Shown here: piece by piece, positions 1 through 5,494 of the stretch
Position numbering within the stretch: position 1 is the first letter of the stretch
How the letters are laid out: the number at the start of each line of letters is the position of its first letter
Source: CALMSM01 sp964534095
GTDB taxonomy: Bacteria; Patescibacteriota; Saccharimonadia; Saccharimonadales; CALMSM01
DNA length: 6,913 bases
Direction of reading: 5' to 3'
NCBI GenBank assembly: GCA_964534095.1
Contig: CAZHPF010000049.1
Span: forward strand, 1-6,913
Notes under the pieces: model-generated
What the model saw: the letters and a program-made list of their open reading frames with translations, nothing else
Databases searched by the model: none
What the model was told of the DNA's origin: nothing
Program-made: the position numbers and the translations under genes

Positions 1-1
1 G

Positions 2-1696
2 GTATTTGCAGCTTTTATGGGGCTTACACTGTGGGGCTGGGTAAACGCAAACCGGGCGATCCAACGCCAGCGCAATGAGTTATTGTCTCGTCAGGTTGAA
101 CAAACCAAAACTACGCTACAATCCCGGCTGGAAACTTATAACGACATCCTACGCGCCGCAACGGGGCTATTTGAAGCCTCGGAAGAAGTATCGCGTCAAG
201 AATGGGATACCTTCGTTGATGTGTTTGACCTCAATGCCCGCTATCCTGGCGTCAGCGGGGTAGGCTACGCCCAAGTAGTCTCTGGAGCAGAGCTTGATAC
301 CCACCTCGCTCAACAACGAAAAACACTAGACACATATCATGTCTACCCTAAGGCAACTCGTTCGCTCTACATTCCATTAATTTATCTTCGCTCTACCGCG
401 GGCAGCGGCCAAAGCGCCATAGGGTATGATATGTACTCTGACCCCGTGCGCCGCACCGCCCTAGACACCGCACGAGACACTGGTAAACCAGCCCTCTCTT
501 CGCCTCTCCAGCTACTGCCCGATAGCAATAATCAACGCCATGAGGGGTTCTTGGTCTTTGCGCCAATTTATTCACGAGGCAAAGTACCAGTGACTGTTGC
601 TGAGCGGCGTTCACACATTATCGGTTACGTCTATATGCCGTTTCGCTCCTATAACTTCATTAGCAAAGCCATACCTGACAGCAATCCCAACTTTGGCTTC
701 CAGATATTATACGAAGCCGTGGGCGATACGCCATTGTATGAAAACAGCTTTTATAAAGACGTTGTACGCTCAGGCGCACAGTGGAGCATGACCCAAACTT
801 TTCCTATTGAAGACAAACAATGGACTATCAAAGGCTCTATCGGTCTCCACGCATTACCACCCAACGAACTTAACCGACCAGCGGGCGTACTGTGGGGCGG
901 AGCATTGTTCAGTATTTTTGTCGCCGGTTTTATCTATTTGTTACTACTTAACAGAACACGACTACTGAGCCACCAGGAAGCTAATGAAATCCAAGAGGCC
1001 AAAGACGAGCTGCTCGCCTTAGCGTCGCATCAGCTCCGTACCCCTGCAACTGGAGTCAAACAATACATCGGGATGCTACGCGAAGGATACGCTGGGTCAT
1101 TAACCGCTGAACAACAATCTTTCATCGAAAAAGCTTACCAGAGCAACGAACGCCAGCTGGGAACAATCAACGAAATGTTAGTGGTGGCCAAAGTAGATGC
1201 CGGCTATCTCGAACTAAACAAAACCAATTTTGACCTCAATCAACTTGTCACCGACATCATAGATGAGCTGTCAGGGTCAATCAAAGCACGCCGGCAAACC
1301 ATCAAAACATACATGCCTAAACATCACCTTCATCTCCATGCCGACGAACAGTTTACCCGTATGGCAATCGAAAACATCGTAAACAACGCGACCAAATATA
1401 CGCCCGACGGCGGAAACATAACCATCACGTTACTCCAGAAAAAAGGTAGCATGCATATTTCCGTTCGGGACACTGGTGTAGGCATCAGTCGTGGCGACGA
1501 AGTGCTACTGTTTCAAAAATTTTCGCGCATTCCCAACGAACTGACCAACAAAGTCGGCGGCAGCGGCATCGGCCTCTACCTTGCCCAAAAGATTATAGAA
1601 GCCCACGACGGTAAGGTTACTTATGATTCAGTGCCTGACGAAGGATCAATCTTTACTCTCGTCTTACCTGTCAGAAAAGAAGGTAAAACAACGTGA
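2..1696 (+). CDS. CHASE-domain membrane sensor histidine kinase (5' partial)
   Basis: Sensor kinase that would autophosphorylate on a histidine in response to an extracytoplasmic ligand and pass the phosphate to a response regulator. The frame is open to the window edge, so the start lies upstream; the numbering below counts from the Met at 17. A hydrophobic stretch ending at about residue 10 looks like the end of the first membrane helix. Residues about 40-220 match the CHASE sensor domain (YPGVSGVGYAQVV; GYDMYSDPVRRTALDTARD). A second helix is at 290-311. HisKA follows, with the H-box SHQLRTP (His338), then an HATPase domain with N-box IENIVNNATKYTP (453-463), G1 DTGVGIS (485-491), F-box LFQKFSR and G2 GGSGIGL. 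All catalytic boxes are intact. The receiver-only gene downstream is the obvious partner candidate. The CHASE ligand cannot be told from sequence. Confidence 0.95.
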   Translation, partial: VFAAFMGLTLWGWVNANRAIQRQRNELLSRQVEQTKTTLQSRLETYNDILRAATGLFEASEEVSRQEWDTFVDVFDLNARYPGVSGVGYAQVVSGAELDTHLAQQRKTLDTYHVYPKATRSLYIPLIYLRSTAGSGQSAIGYDMYSDPVRRTALDTARDTGKPALSSPLQLLPDSNNQRHEGFLVFAPIYSRGKVPVTVAERRSHIIGYVYMPFRSYNFISKAIPDSNPNFGFQILYEAVGDTPLYENSFYKDVVRSGAQWSMTQTFPIEDKQWTIKGSIGLHALPPNELNRPAGVLWGGALFSIFVAGFIYLLLLNRTRLLSHQEANEIQEAKDELLALASHQLRTPATGVKQYIGMLREGYAGSLTAEQQSFIEKAYQSNERQLGTINEMLVVAKVDAGYLELNKTNFDLNQLVTDIIDELSGSIKARRQTIKTYMPKHHLHLHADEQFTRMAIENIVNNATKYTPDGGNITITLLQKKGSMHISVRDTGVGISRGDEVLLFQKFSRIPNELTNKVGGSGIGLYLAQKIIEAHDGKVTYDSVPDEGSIFTLVLPVRKEGKTT

Positions 1697-1697
1697 A

Positions 1698-1740
1698 TGT
1701 AATATTTTTAACAGCCGCTGTACCCACCAGCCCATATGAT
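1698..1740 (+). promoter_or_regulatory. Predicted Crp-type box and -10 element for the receiver gene
   Basis: TGTAA (1698-1702), six bases, then TAACA (1709-1713) is a one-mismatch copy of the TGTAA-N6-TTACA palindrome found near the crp-like gene. TATGAT at 1735-1740 is a 5/6 match to the -10 consensus. With initiation about 7 nt downstream (near 1747) the box would be centred at about -41.5, the class II activator position. No good -35 is visible, as expected for an activated promoter. The link is inferred from spacing alone. Confidence 0.4.
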
Positions 1741-1766
1741 GGGCGCAGCATGTGTGAGATACAAAG

Positions 1767-1787
1767 AACGGTCAAGCGACAACCGTT
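1767..1787 (+). other. Leader hairpin upstream of the receiver gene RBS
   Basis: AACGGT (1767-1772) and ACCGTT (1782-1787) form a 6-bp perfect inverted repeat with a 9-nt loop, ending three bases before the AAGGAGGT ribosome binding site at 1791-1798. A second short inverted repeat, GCCCAT-ATG-ATGGGC, is at 1730-1744 and overlaps the predicted -10. Either could be an RNA hairpin or a protein site; stems this short may also be chance. Confidence 0.3.
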
Positions 1788-1801
1788 ACCAAGGAGGTAT
1801 A

Positions 1802-2191
1802 ATGTCCAGTCCTAGTCAAAAAATTTTGGTAGTCGAAGATGAACCTGCGCTCAACGAGGCTTATCAGATCATTCTCCGTAAAGAAGCCTACGAAGTATTT
1901 GGAGCATATGACGGCGACGAAGCTTTGGAATTAACCAAGACGCTGGAACCTGACCTTATCCTGCTGGATCTACGCATGCCAAAAGTGAGCGGGATTGAGT
2001 TTCTCAGAAAATACCAGCTTGAAACGGCTCACCCAAAAGTGAAAGTCATCGTGTTCAGCAATCTTGACACTCAGAAAGAAATCGACGAAGCTTACCAGCT
2101 CGGTGCCCAGCGCTACATTCTCAAAGCATGGGCATCGCCTAACGAGCTGGTCAAACTTGTCAAAGAAACGTTGGCGACCGACCAGCGCTAG
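1802..2191 (+). CDS. Receiver-only (single-domain) response regulator
   Basis: A 129-residue CheY-like receiver with no output domain. Visible residues: acidic pair E12/D13, phosphoacceptor D56 in LLDLRMP, switch residue S86 in VIVFSN, and conserved K108 in YILKAW, where the usual Lys-Pro is Lys-Ala. It would accept phosphate from a histidine kinase and act by protein contact or as a phosphorelay intermediate. The start at 1802 is chosen because AAGGAGGT sits at 1791-1798; the in-frame ATG at 1736 has no such site, would add 22 residues outside the receiver fold, and lies within the predicted -10 element. It lies 105 bp after the CHASE kinase, its likely partner, though a promoter in the gap may allow separate expression. 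It converges with the crp-like gene, one base between stops. Confidence 0.93.
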   Translation: MSSPSQKILVVEDEPALNEAYQIILRKEAYEVFGAYDGDEALELTKTLEPDLILLDLRMPKVSGIEFLRKYQLETAHPKVKVIVFSNLDTQKEIDEAYQLGAQRYILKAWASPNELVKLVKETLATDQR

Positions 2192-2192
2192 C

Positions 2193-2858
2193 TCAGGATT
2201 TAATGCTCATACCGCGCAGGCTATCTTCACCAATAAGCTCTAGCAGCCGCTCCAGGTTCACATCATATGTCTGGTTGGTATAATCCAGGATCTTTTCTTT
2301 GCGCAGCCGGTTCATTTCTGTTGCTGTGGTTTCCCGCGTCAACCCCACCAAGCCTGCTAAATGCTGGTGAGTAAGTGCTAGGGAAATACGCACTTGGGAT
2401 TTTACCGGATAGCCATGGCGCTGACAGAGATAGTAAAGCGTATAGAGCAGCTTCTGCCGGGCTTTGGGCTGTTCCAGCGCTGTTACGCGAAGAAGCGAGG
2501 CCGCATAACTCGTTGCGAAGTAATCTACCAACTGACGCGTTACTGCCGGGTTGCTATATACGGTCTCCAAAAACGTCTCCCGCGGCACGAACGCCACTTC
2601 ACAATCTGTCACTGCTTCATAAAAGAACAAACTACTCACTGTTTTTCCAAACAACCATGATGTCGGGAAAAACTCCCCAGCCGTATGATATGTCACGATT
2701 TGCTCGTCGCCCTGGTTAGATATACTAAACACCCTCACTACCCCTCGGCGTAGCACTTGCACTGAACGCGGCACTTCGCCTTGATACAACACCGTCGAAC
2801 CAGCATTATACGTACGCGTCAGGGCATCTTTGGTAAGCTCGTCTATATGGTCTTGCAT
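2193..2858 (-). CDS. Crp/Fnr-family transcriptional regulator
   Basis: A 221-residue regulator with the family's usual length and order: N-terminal cyclic-nucleotide-binding-like beta roll (about 15-115), a long dimer helix, and a C-terminal winged helix-turn-helix (about 156-203) with THQHLAGLVGLTRETTATEMNRLRK-like spacing (key residues Q165, L167, A168, G172, R175, E176, T177). The phosphate-binding cassette is not canonical: after GEFF (61-64) there is no Arg-Ser/Thr pair, so cAMP binding in the E. coli Crp manner is doubtful. Only two cysteines (86, 145) are present, so an Fnr-type iron-sulfur cluster is unlikely. The effector is unknown. The start is supported by GAGGA just upstream. Two palindromes in its own 5' region suggest autoregulation. 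Confidence 0.92.
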   Translation of the reverse strand: MQDHIDELTKDALTRTYNAGSTVLYQGEVPRSVQVLRRGVVRVFSISNQGDEQIVTYHTAGEFFPTSWLFGKTVSSLFFYEAVTDCEVAFVPRETFLETVYSNPAVTRQLVDYFATSYAASLLRVTALEQPKARQKLLYTLYYLCQRHGYPVKSQVRISLALTHQHLAGLVGLTRETTATEMNRLRKEKILDYTNQTYDVNLERLLELIGEDSLRGMSIKS

Positions 2859-2883
2859 ACTTTCCTCGCAGGTAACACTTAGT

Positions 2884-2926
2884 ATTGTAGGTCATCCAGA
2901 CCATGTTCGTGTAATTTATCTTACAC
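2884..2926 (-). promoter_or_regulatory. Predicted crp-like gene promoter with perfect Crp-type operator
   Basis: GTGTAA-N6-TTACAC at 2909-2926 is a perfect 6+6 bp inverted repeat with the 16-bp core layout of Crp/Fnr-family sites. On the minus strand TACAAT (2889-2884) is a good -10; initiation about 7 nt further (near 2877) puts the palindrome centre (2917.5) at about -40.5 to -41.5. No proper -35 is seen at 17 nt, in keeping with class II activation. The palindrome is directly seen; regulation is inferred. Confidence 0.6.
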
Positions 2927-2932
2927 CCGGTT

Positions 2933-2975
2933 CGTAATCTTACTTACAGACGTTCCCCACATAAGCAATTATCAT
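2933..2975 (+). promoter_or_regulatory. Predicted stress-operon promoter with second Crp-type operator
   Basis: CGTAA-N6-TTACA at 2933-2948 differs by one base from TGTAA-N6-TTACA. TATCAT at 2970-2975 is a 5/6 -10 element; initiation near 2982 places the box centre (2940.5) at about -41.5. No strong -35 is present. The box lies 23 bp from the operator serving the divergent crp-like gene. Confidence 0.5.
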
Positions 2976-3007
2976 AGAGCTGCACTCAAACGTAAAAGGA
3001 GAATTAT

Positions 3008-3178
3008 ATGCATGACATTTGGGAACCAGAACTTCGCACCCGCATCAACCATTTTATCGCCCGAAAGGCCAAGCAGTACCCTGATCTTCATCTAACCGAG
3101 CAACGGGACACATACGACTACACAGAGCAGCACCGTCGGTTTACTCGCGTACCTAAACAAGTCCTCAAATTAACATAA
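3008..3178 (+). CDS. Small unrecognised protein, 56 residues
   Basis: A short open frame beginning MHDIWEPELR, preceded by AAAAGGAG at 2994-3001 with six bases to the ATG, a spacing as good as that of the surrounding genes. I recognise no family. The product is soluble-looking, without a membrane segment or cysteines, and rich in charged and aromatic residues (7 Arg, 4 Lys, 4 Asp, 4 Glu, 4 His, net about +3 without His). The first third could form an amphipathic helix. It ends 29 bp before the GlsB-like membrane protein gene and no terminator lies between, so the two probably share a transcript from the predicted Crp-controlled promoter. A stress-related role is only guilt by association. Confidence 0.7.
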   Translation: MHDIWEPELRTRINHFIARKAKQYPDLHLTEQRDTYDYTEQHRRFTRVPKQVLKLT

Positions 3179-3207
3179 ACGTATAGCATAACCGAAAGGA
3201 ACACTGC

Positions 3208-3465
3208 ATGGATTTTATCGTTTGGATTATTTTTGGTGCCTTAGTCGGTTGGATTGCTTCAATCCTTACCGGCACTAACAAGGAGCAGGGAGGTATCGCA
3301 AATATCATCGTAGGGATAGTGGGTGCCTTAATTGGAGGCTTCATTTCCCGCGGGTTAGGAGGAGAAGGCGTCACTGGATTTAATCTTTCCAGCTTCCTTA
3401 TCTCCCTAGTGGGAGCTATCGTGCTGGTAATAGTCGTAAAAGCCTTTACGCGTTCTCCCCAGTAA
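3208..3465 (+). CDS. GlsB/YeaQ/YmgE-family small membrane protein
   Basis: An 85-residue protein of the transglycosylase-associated (GlsB/YeaQ/YmgE) family. Three membrane helices are visible at about 3-21, 29-47 and 60-79, with the family's glycine-rich pattern: GALVGWIAS in the first helix, GIVGALIGGFISRGLG in the second, and LVGAIVLVIVVKAF near the C-terminus. Family length is typically 80-90 residues, so it is complete. Members are inner-membrane proteins often induced by stress or in stationary phase; no enzymatic activity is established despite the family name. The start is supported by AAAGGA at 3195-3200. It is likely the second gene of an operon with the 56-residue gene. Confidence 0.93.
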   Translation: MDFIVWIIFGALVGWIASILTGTNKEQGGIANIIVGIVGALIGGFISRGLGGEGVTGFNLSSFLISLVGAIVLVIVVKAFTRSPQ

Positions 3466-3496
3466 CAACTATTAAATAAAAAACATAAGCTTTTTC

Positions 3497-3525
3497 TTGC
3501 ATAAGGCCTTGCCACGATTTATAAT
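3497..3525 (+). promoter_or_regulatory. Strong sigma-70-type promoter
   Basis: TTGCAT (3497-3502), exactly 17 bases, then TATAAT (3520-3525). This is the best promoter match in the window. Predicted initiation is at about 3532. The nearest downstream gene starts at 3762, so it drives either a small RNA or a leader of about 230 nt. Confidence 0.65.
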
Positions 3526-3531
3526 TGTGCT

Positions 3532-3666
3532 ACGTCATGTGAGTACTGGCTCTACGGCCTTTTCACTTGCAGGCTTATAAGATTTTCGGGCAACCACACT
3601 TCGGTCCCTGGACGCTCGCTCCTAGCTCTCCGTTTACGAAAACAGCATGAACGGTGTCTGTTTTTT
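3532..3666 (+). ncRNA. Candidate structured RNA or attenuated leader
   Basis: A non-coding stretch bounded by a strong promoter and a candidate intrinsic terminator, about 135 nt. Possible stems: GUGAG/UUCAC around a GGC/GCC inner stem (about 3539-3565); GGG-ca-ACC paired with GGU-CCC (3588-3608) with a 7-nt loop; and, near the 3' end, CCGUU (3630-3634) with AACGG (3650-3654), which crosses the terminator stem and so makes either a pseudoknot or a competing antiterminator. I do not recognise it as SRP RNA, tmRNA, 6S RNA or RNase P RNA. It could be a stand-alone small RNA or the 5' leader of the 80-residue gene. Confidence 0.45.
3639..3666 (+). terminator. Candidate intrinsic terminator
   Basis: AAAACAG (3639-3645) pairs with CTGTTTT (3658-3664), followed by or overlapping a run of six T (3661-3666). 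Two further pairs can form across a one-base bulge. The stem is A/T rich and hence weak, which leaves room for a regulated or partial stop. Confidence 0.45.
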
Positions 3667-3710
3667 ACCGGATCGCTCCAAACCCCTAAACCCGTTCACT
3701 AACTACTTAT

Positions 3711-3755
3711 AACGTACGTTGGTGTGGGATTACATACCAACAGGAGCAACAGGAG
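3711..3755 (+). promoter_or_regulatory. Palindrome, 9-bp leader hairpin and RBS of the 80-residue gene
   Basis: AACGTACGTT (3711-3720) is a perfect 10-bp palindrome. It runs into a hairpin: GTTGGTGTG (3718-3726) pairs over nine positions, one of them G-U, with CATACCAAC (3733-3741) around a 6-nt loop. AGGAG occurs at 3742-3746, touching the stem, and again at 3751-3755, six bases before the ATG at 3762. The second AGGAG is the likely ribosome binding site. The hairpin could control translation or stabilise the message 5' region. Confidence 0.5.
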
Positions 3756-3761
3756 AATCTT

Positions 3762-4004
3762 ATGTCTTATATCAATGAAGCTGTCACTGTCGATGCATTT
3801 TACTTTTTATCTAGCTTTGGCAAAATCAAAACCTTTCCTAAGCAAATCGAACTAGGCCAGCAACGTTTTACCTTTAACGATGGTATCCAGTACCTGGTCA
3901 CGAAGGGTCAGCACGCTATCCGGCTGTTTGATATGACTGATGGTGACACAACCTACCGGCTACGGCTGGAAAATAACCAATGGACTCTTGTCGGCACTCA
4001 CTAG
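3762..4004 (+). CDS. Unrecognised small protein, 80 residues
   Basis: Begins MSYINEAVTVDAFYFLSSFG and ends WTLVGTH. The start is supported by AGGAG at 3751-3755 with ideal spacing. I do not recognise a family. It has no membrane segment, signal peptide or cysteine. From residue 25 on, alternating hydrophobic residues and turn-forming Asn/Asp/Gly (RFTFNDGIQYLV, RLFDMTDGD, YRLRLENNQWTLVG) suggest a small all-beta domain. It stands alone, between a structured leader and an intrinsic terminator, so it appears to be a single-gene transcript. No function can be assigned. Confidence 0.75.
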   Translation: MSYINEAVTVDAFYFLSSFGKIKTFPKQIELGQQRFTFNDGIQYLVTKGQHAIRLFDMTDGDTTYRLRLENNQWTLVGTH

Positions 4005-4033
4005 TTGAATTACTTGACAAAACATGTTATAAT
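4005..4033 (+). promoter_or_regulatory. Promoter-like sequence just after the 80-residue gene
   Basis: TTGAAT (4005-4010), 17 bases, TATAAT (4028-4033), beginning directly after the stop codon. A perfect TTGACA at 4014-4019 is also present but only 8 bases from TATAAT, too close for a normal pair. Initiation near 4040 would give a transcript of about 40 nt up to the terminator at 4058-4080. A/T richness makes a chance match possible. Confidence 0.35.
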
Positions 4034-4057
4034 AAAAAGATAGCGAGACCGTCCTGC

Positions 4058-4080
4058 AACCACCTTACGAGGTGGTTTTT
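4058..4080 (+). terminator. Intrinsic terminator after the 80-residue gene
   Basis: AACCACCT (4058-4065) and AGGTGGTT (4070-4077) form a perfect 8-bp stem with loop TACG, followed by a T tract through 4080. This is a clear plus-strand rho-independent terminator. On the minus strand no T run follows the stem directly, so it is a poor stop for purD. Confidence 0.85.
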
Positions 4081-4100
4081 ACCTCATGTCGCGGCCTAAC

Positions 4101-5405
4101 TCAAGCTGCTTGAAGGACTTGCCAGCCAATGTCCCGGCGGTGGTGCATATTGTCAAAGTGTACTCCATCCGCACCAATTGCTGCATACGCCCGCCTCGCA
4201 GCTTCTTCTGGCGTATCACCATGACCGGTAACGTACAGTACCCTACCGCCATTCGTGATGACTTGGTCTTCCTGCCGAGCGGTTCCGCCATGGTAGACAG
4301 TCACACCTTCGTACTCTCTATCAAGTCCGTAGATTGGCACTCCGTGGCTTTTCCCATCCGGATACTCATTAGCCATCAGACAGACCGTCAACGCCATCTG
4401 CCCGGTTTTCTTGGGCAACAAATCTGCCCGTAAGTACTTGTCCGTGGATGCTAAGATATCAAACGTCCTTGCCCCAAGACTGGGTGCCAAAACCTCTGCC
4501 TCAGGATCGCCAAACCGGACATTGTATTCAATAACTACCGGTGCTCCCCCATGCTCTTCCGCTAACATGAGTCCGACATACAGTACTCCTTTGTAGGGTG
4601 TACCTTCAGCTTTCATACCCTTAACACTTTTTCGGGCAATTTCTTGCATCTGGCGGAACTGCCAAGGAGCGACTATAACCCCATCTGGAAGCGTGAGCGC
4701 ACCTGTTCCTCCAGTATTCGGCCCTCGGTCGCCCTCGTCCCGGCGTTTGTAGTCTTGGGTGAGCGGCAGAATAGAGAAGTTTTCACCATCAGACAGGACA
4801 AACATCGAAACTTCTGGACCATGTAGCCGTTCCTCCACAAGAAGATTATCCTTGCCGGCTCCCCCAAATAATTCACCACTCAACGAGCCCCGCGCAAATG
4901 CATCAAGCTGCGCCCATGTATCAGCTACCAATACGCCTTTACCGCCCGCCAAACCATCAATTTTCCCCACGAGGTTGGGTATTACATCTCCGCTGCCAAG
5001 TCTCCTCACAACCTCATCGTATCCTTCCATAGAAGTTACATGTTCCCATTGTGGAGTAGGGATACCATTCCTGTTAGCAAATTCGCGACCCGCTTTTTTG
5101 CTTGCCTCTAGTTGCGCGGCTTCTTTGCTTGGCCCAAAAACTGTTATGCCCTCTGCGCGCAATTGATCGCTCAATCCATCCACGAGCGGCTGTTCCGGCC
5201 CAATAACAACCAAATCAACTTCTTTTGCCAGAGCATATGCTGCAACTTCCTCACTCGGTGGCACTTGCTGTGCATTTGACAACGATTCAATTCCTGCATT
5301 TTCACCCGTAAAATATAATGTATCGACTGTTGGCGCAAGCTGTTCAGCTAGAGCATGCTCGCGACCACCGCTTCCTACCACTAATGCTGTCCGTTCGCCG
5401 CTCAT
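4101..5405 (-). CDS. purD: Phosphoribosylamine--glycine ligase (GAR synthetase)
   Basis: Joins glycine to 5-phosphoribosylamine using ATP, the second step of de novo purine synthesis, in the cytoplasm. At 434 residues it is close to the E. coli enzyme (429). Motifs seen: GSGGREHAL (11-19), GPEQPLVDGL (69-78), GPSKEAAQLEASK (91-103), the ATP-grasp glycine loop KIDGLAGGKGV (148-158), GPNTGG (228-233), the metal-binding EYNVRFGDPEAEV (293-305) and a C-terminal GHGDTPEEA. Departures: QDYKR and GGTGALTLP where most PurD have QDHKR and GGMGAYSP. The start at 5405 has AGGAGGG just upstream; the frame extends to 5798 but that would overlap the divergent gene and precede the family N-terminus. No other pur gene on this strand is visible. 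Confidence 0.95.
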   Translation of the reverse strand: MSGERTALVVGSGGREHALAEQLAPTVDTLYFTGENAGIESLSNAQQVPPSEEVAAYALAKEVDLVVIGPEQPLVDGLSDQLRAEGITVFGPSKEAAQLEASKKAGREFANRNGIPTPQWEHVTSMEGYDEVVRRLGSGDVIPNLVGKIDGLAGGKGVLVADTWAQLDAFARGSLSGELFGGAGKDNLLVEERLHGPEVSMFVLSDGENFSILPLTQDYKRRDEGDRGPNTGGTGALTLPDGVIVAPWQFRQMQEIARKSVKGMKAEGTPYKGVLYVGLMLAEEHGGAPVVIEYNVRFGDPEAEVLAPSLGARTFDILASTDKYLRADLLPKKTGQMALTVCLMANEYPDGKSHGVPIYGLDREYEGVTVYHGGTARQEDQVITNGGRVLYVTGHGDTPEEAARRAYAAIGADGVHFDNMHHRRDIGWQVLQAA

Positions 5406-5431
5406 TGACCCTCCTCTAGTTAGATAGCAGT

Positions 5432-5460
5432 ATTGTGGAGTGGCTTTCCATAAATTGCAA
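5432..5460 (-). promoter_or_regulatory. Predicted purD promoter
   Basis: On the minus strand TTGCAA (5460-5455), 17 bases, CACAAT (5437-5432), a 4/6 -10 match. Initiation near 5425 would leave a leader of about 20 nt. The -35 lies in the left arm of the inverted repeat at 5454-5494, mirroring the divergent promoter. Confidence 0.4.
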
Positions 5461-5494
5461 GCATGAGCAGTAACATATCGCTCACGTTTGCAAT
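5454..5494. repeat. 15-bp inverted repeat spanning both divergent -35 elements
   Basis: ATTGCAAGCATGAGC (5454-5468) and GCTCACGTTTGCAAT (5480-5494) are inverted repeats: 13 of 15 positions are Watson-Crick pairs, with one G-T and one mismatch, around an 11-base spacer. Each arm holds the 6-bp palindrome TTGCAA; the two are 33 bp apart centre to centre, about three helical turns. The symmetry between two divergent genes suggests a shared operator region. Confidence 0.6.

Noticed and set aside
1736..1801. Upstream ATG giving a longer receiver protein
   Set aside because: No ribosome binding site, extra residues lie outside the receiver fold, and the ATG falls inside the predicted -10; AAGGAGGT precedes the ATG at 1802.
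3165..3515. Minus-strand open frame of 116 residues opposite the GlsB-like gene
   Set aside because: Shadow of a well-supported gene with family-typical membrane helices; low-complexity translation and no ribosome site.
3532..3666. SRP RNA, tmRNA, 6S RNA or RNase P RNA
   Set aside because: No GGAA-capped SRP helix, no tRNA-like acceptor end, no complementary 5' and 3' ends of a 6S rod, and too short for RNase P RNA.
4058..4080. Bidirectional terminator also ending purD
   Set aside because: On the minus strand the stem is followed by GCAGGAC rather than a T run; the nearest T run is about 19 bases further on.
4759..5166. Plus-strand open frame of 135 residues inside purD
   Set aside because: Antisense to conserved PurD motifs, no ribosome binding site, serine/proline-rich composition typical of a shadow frame.
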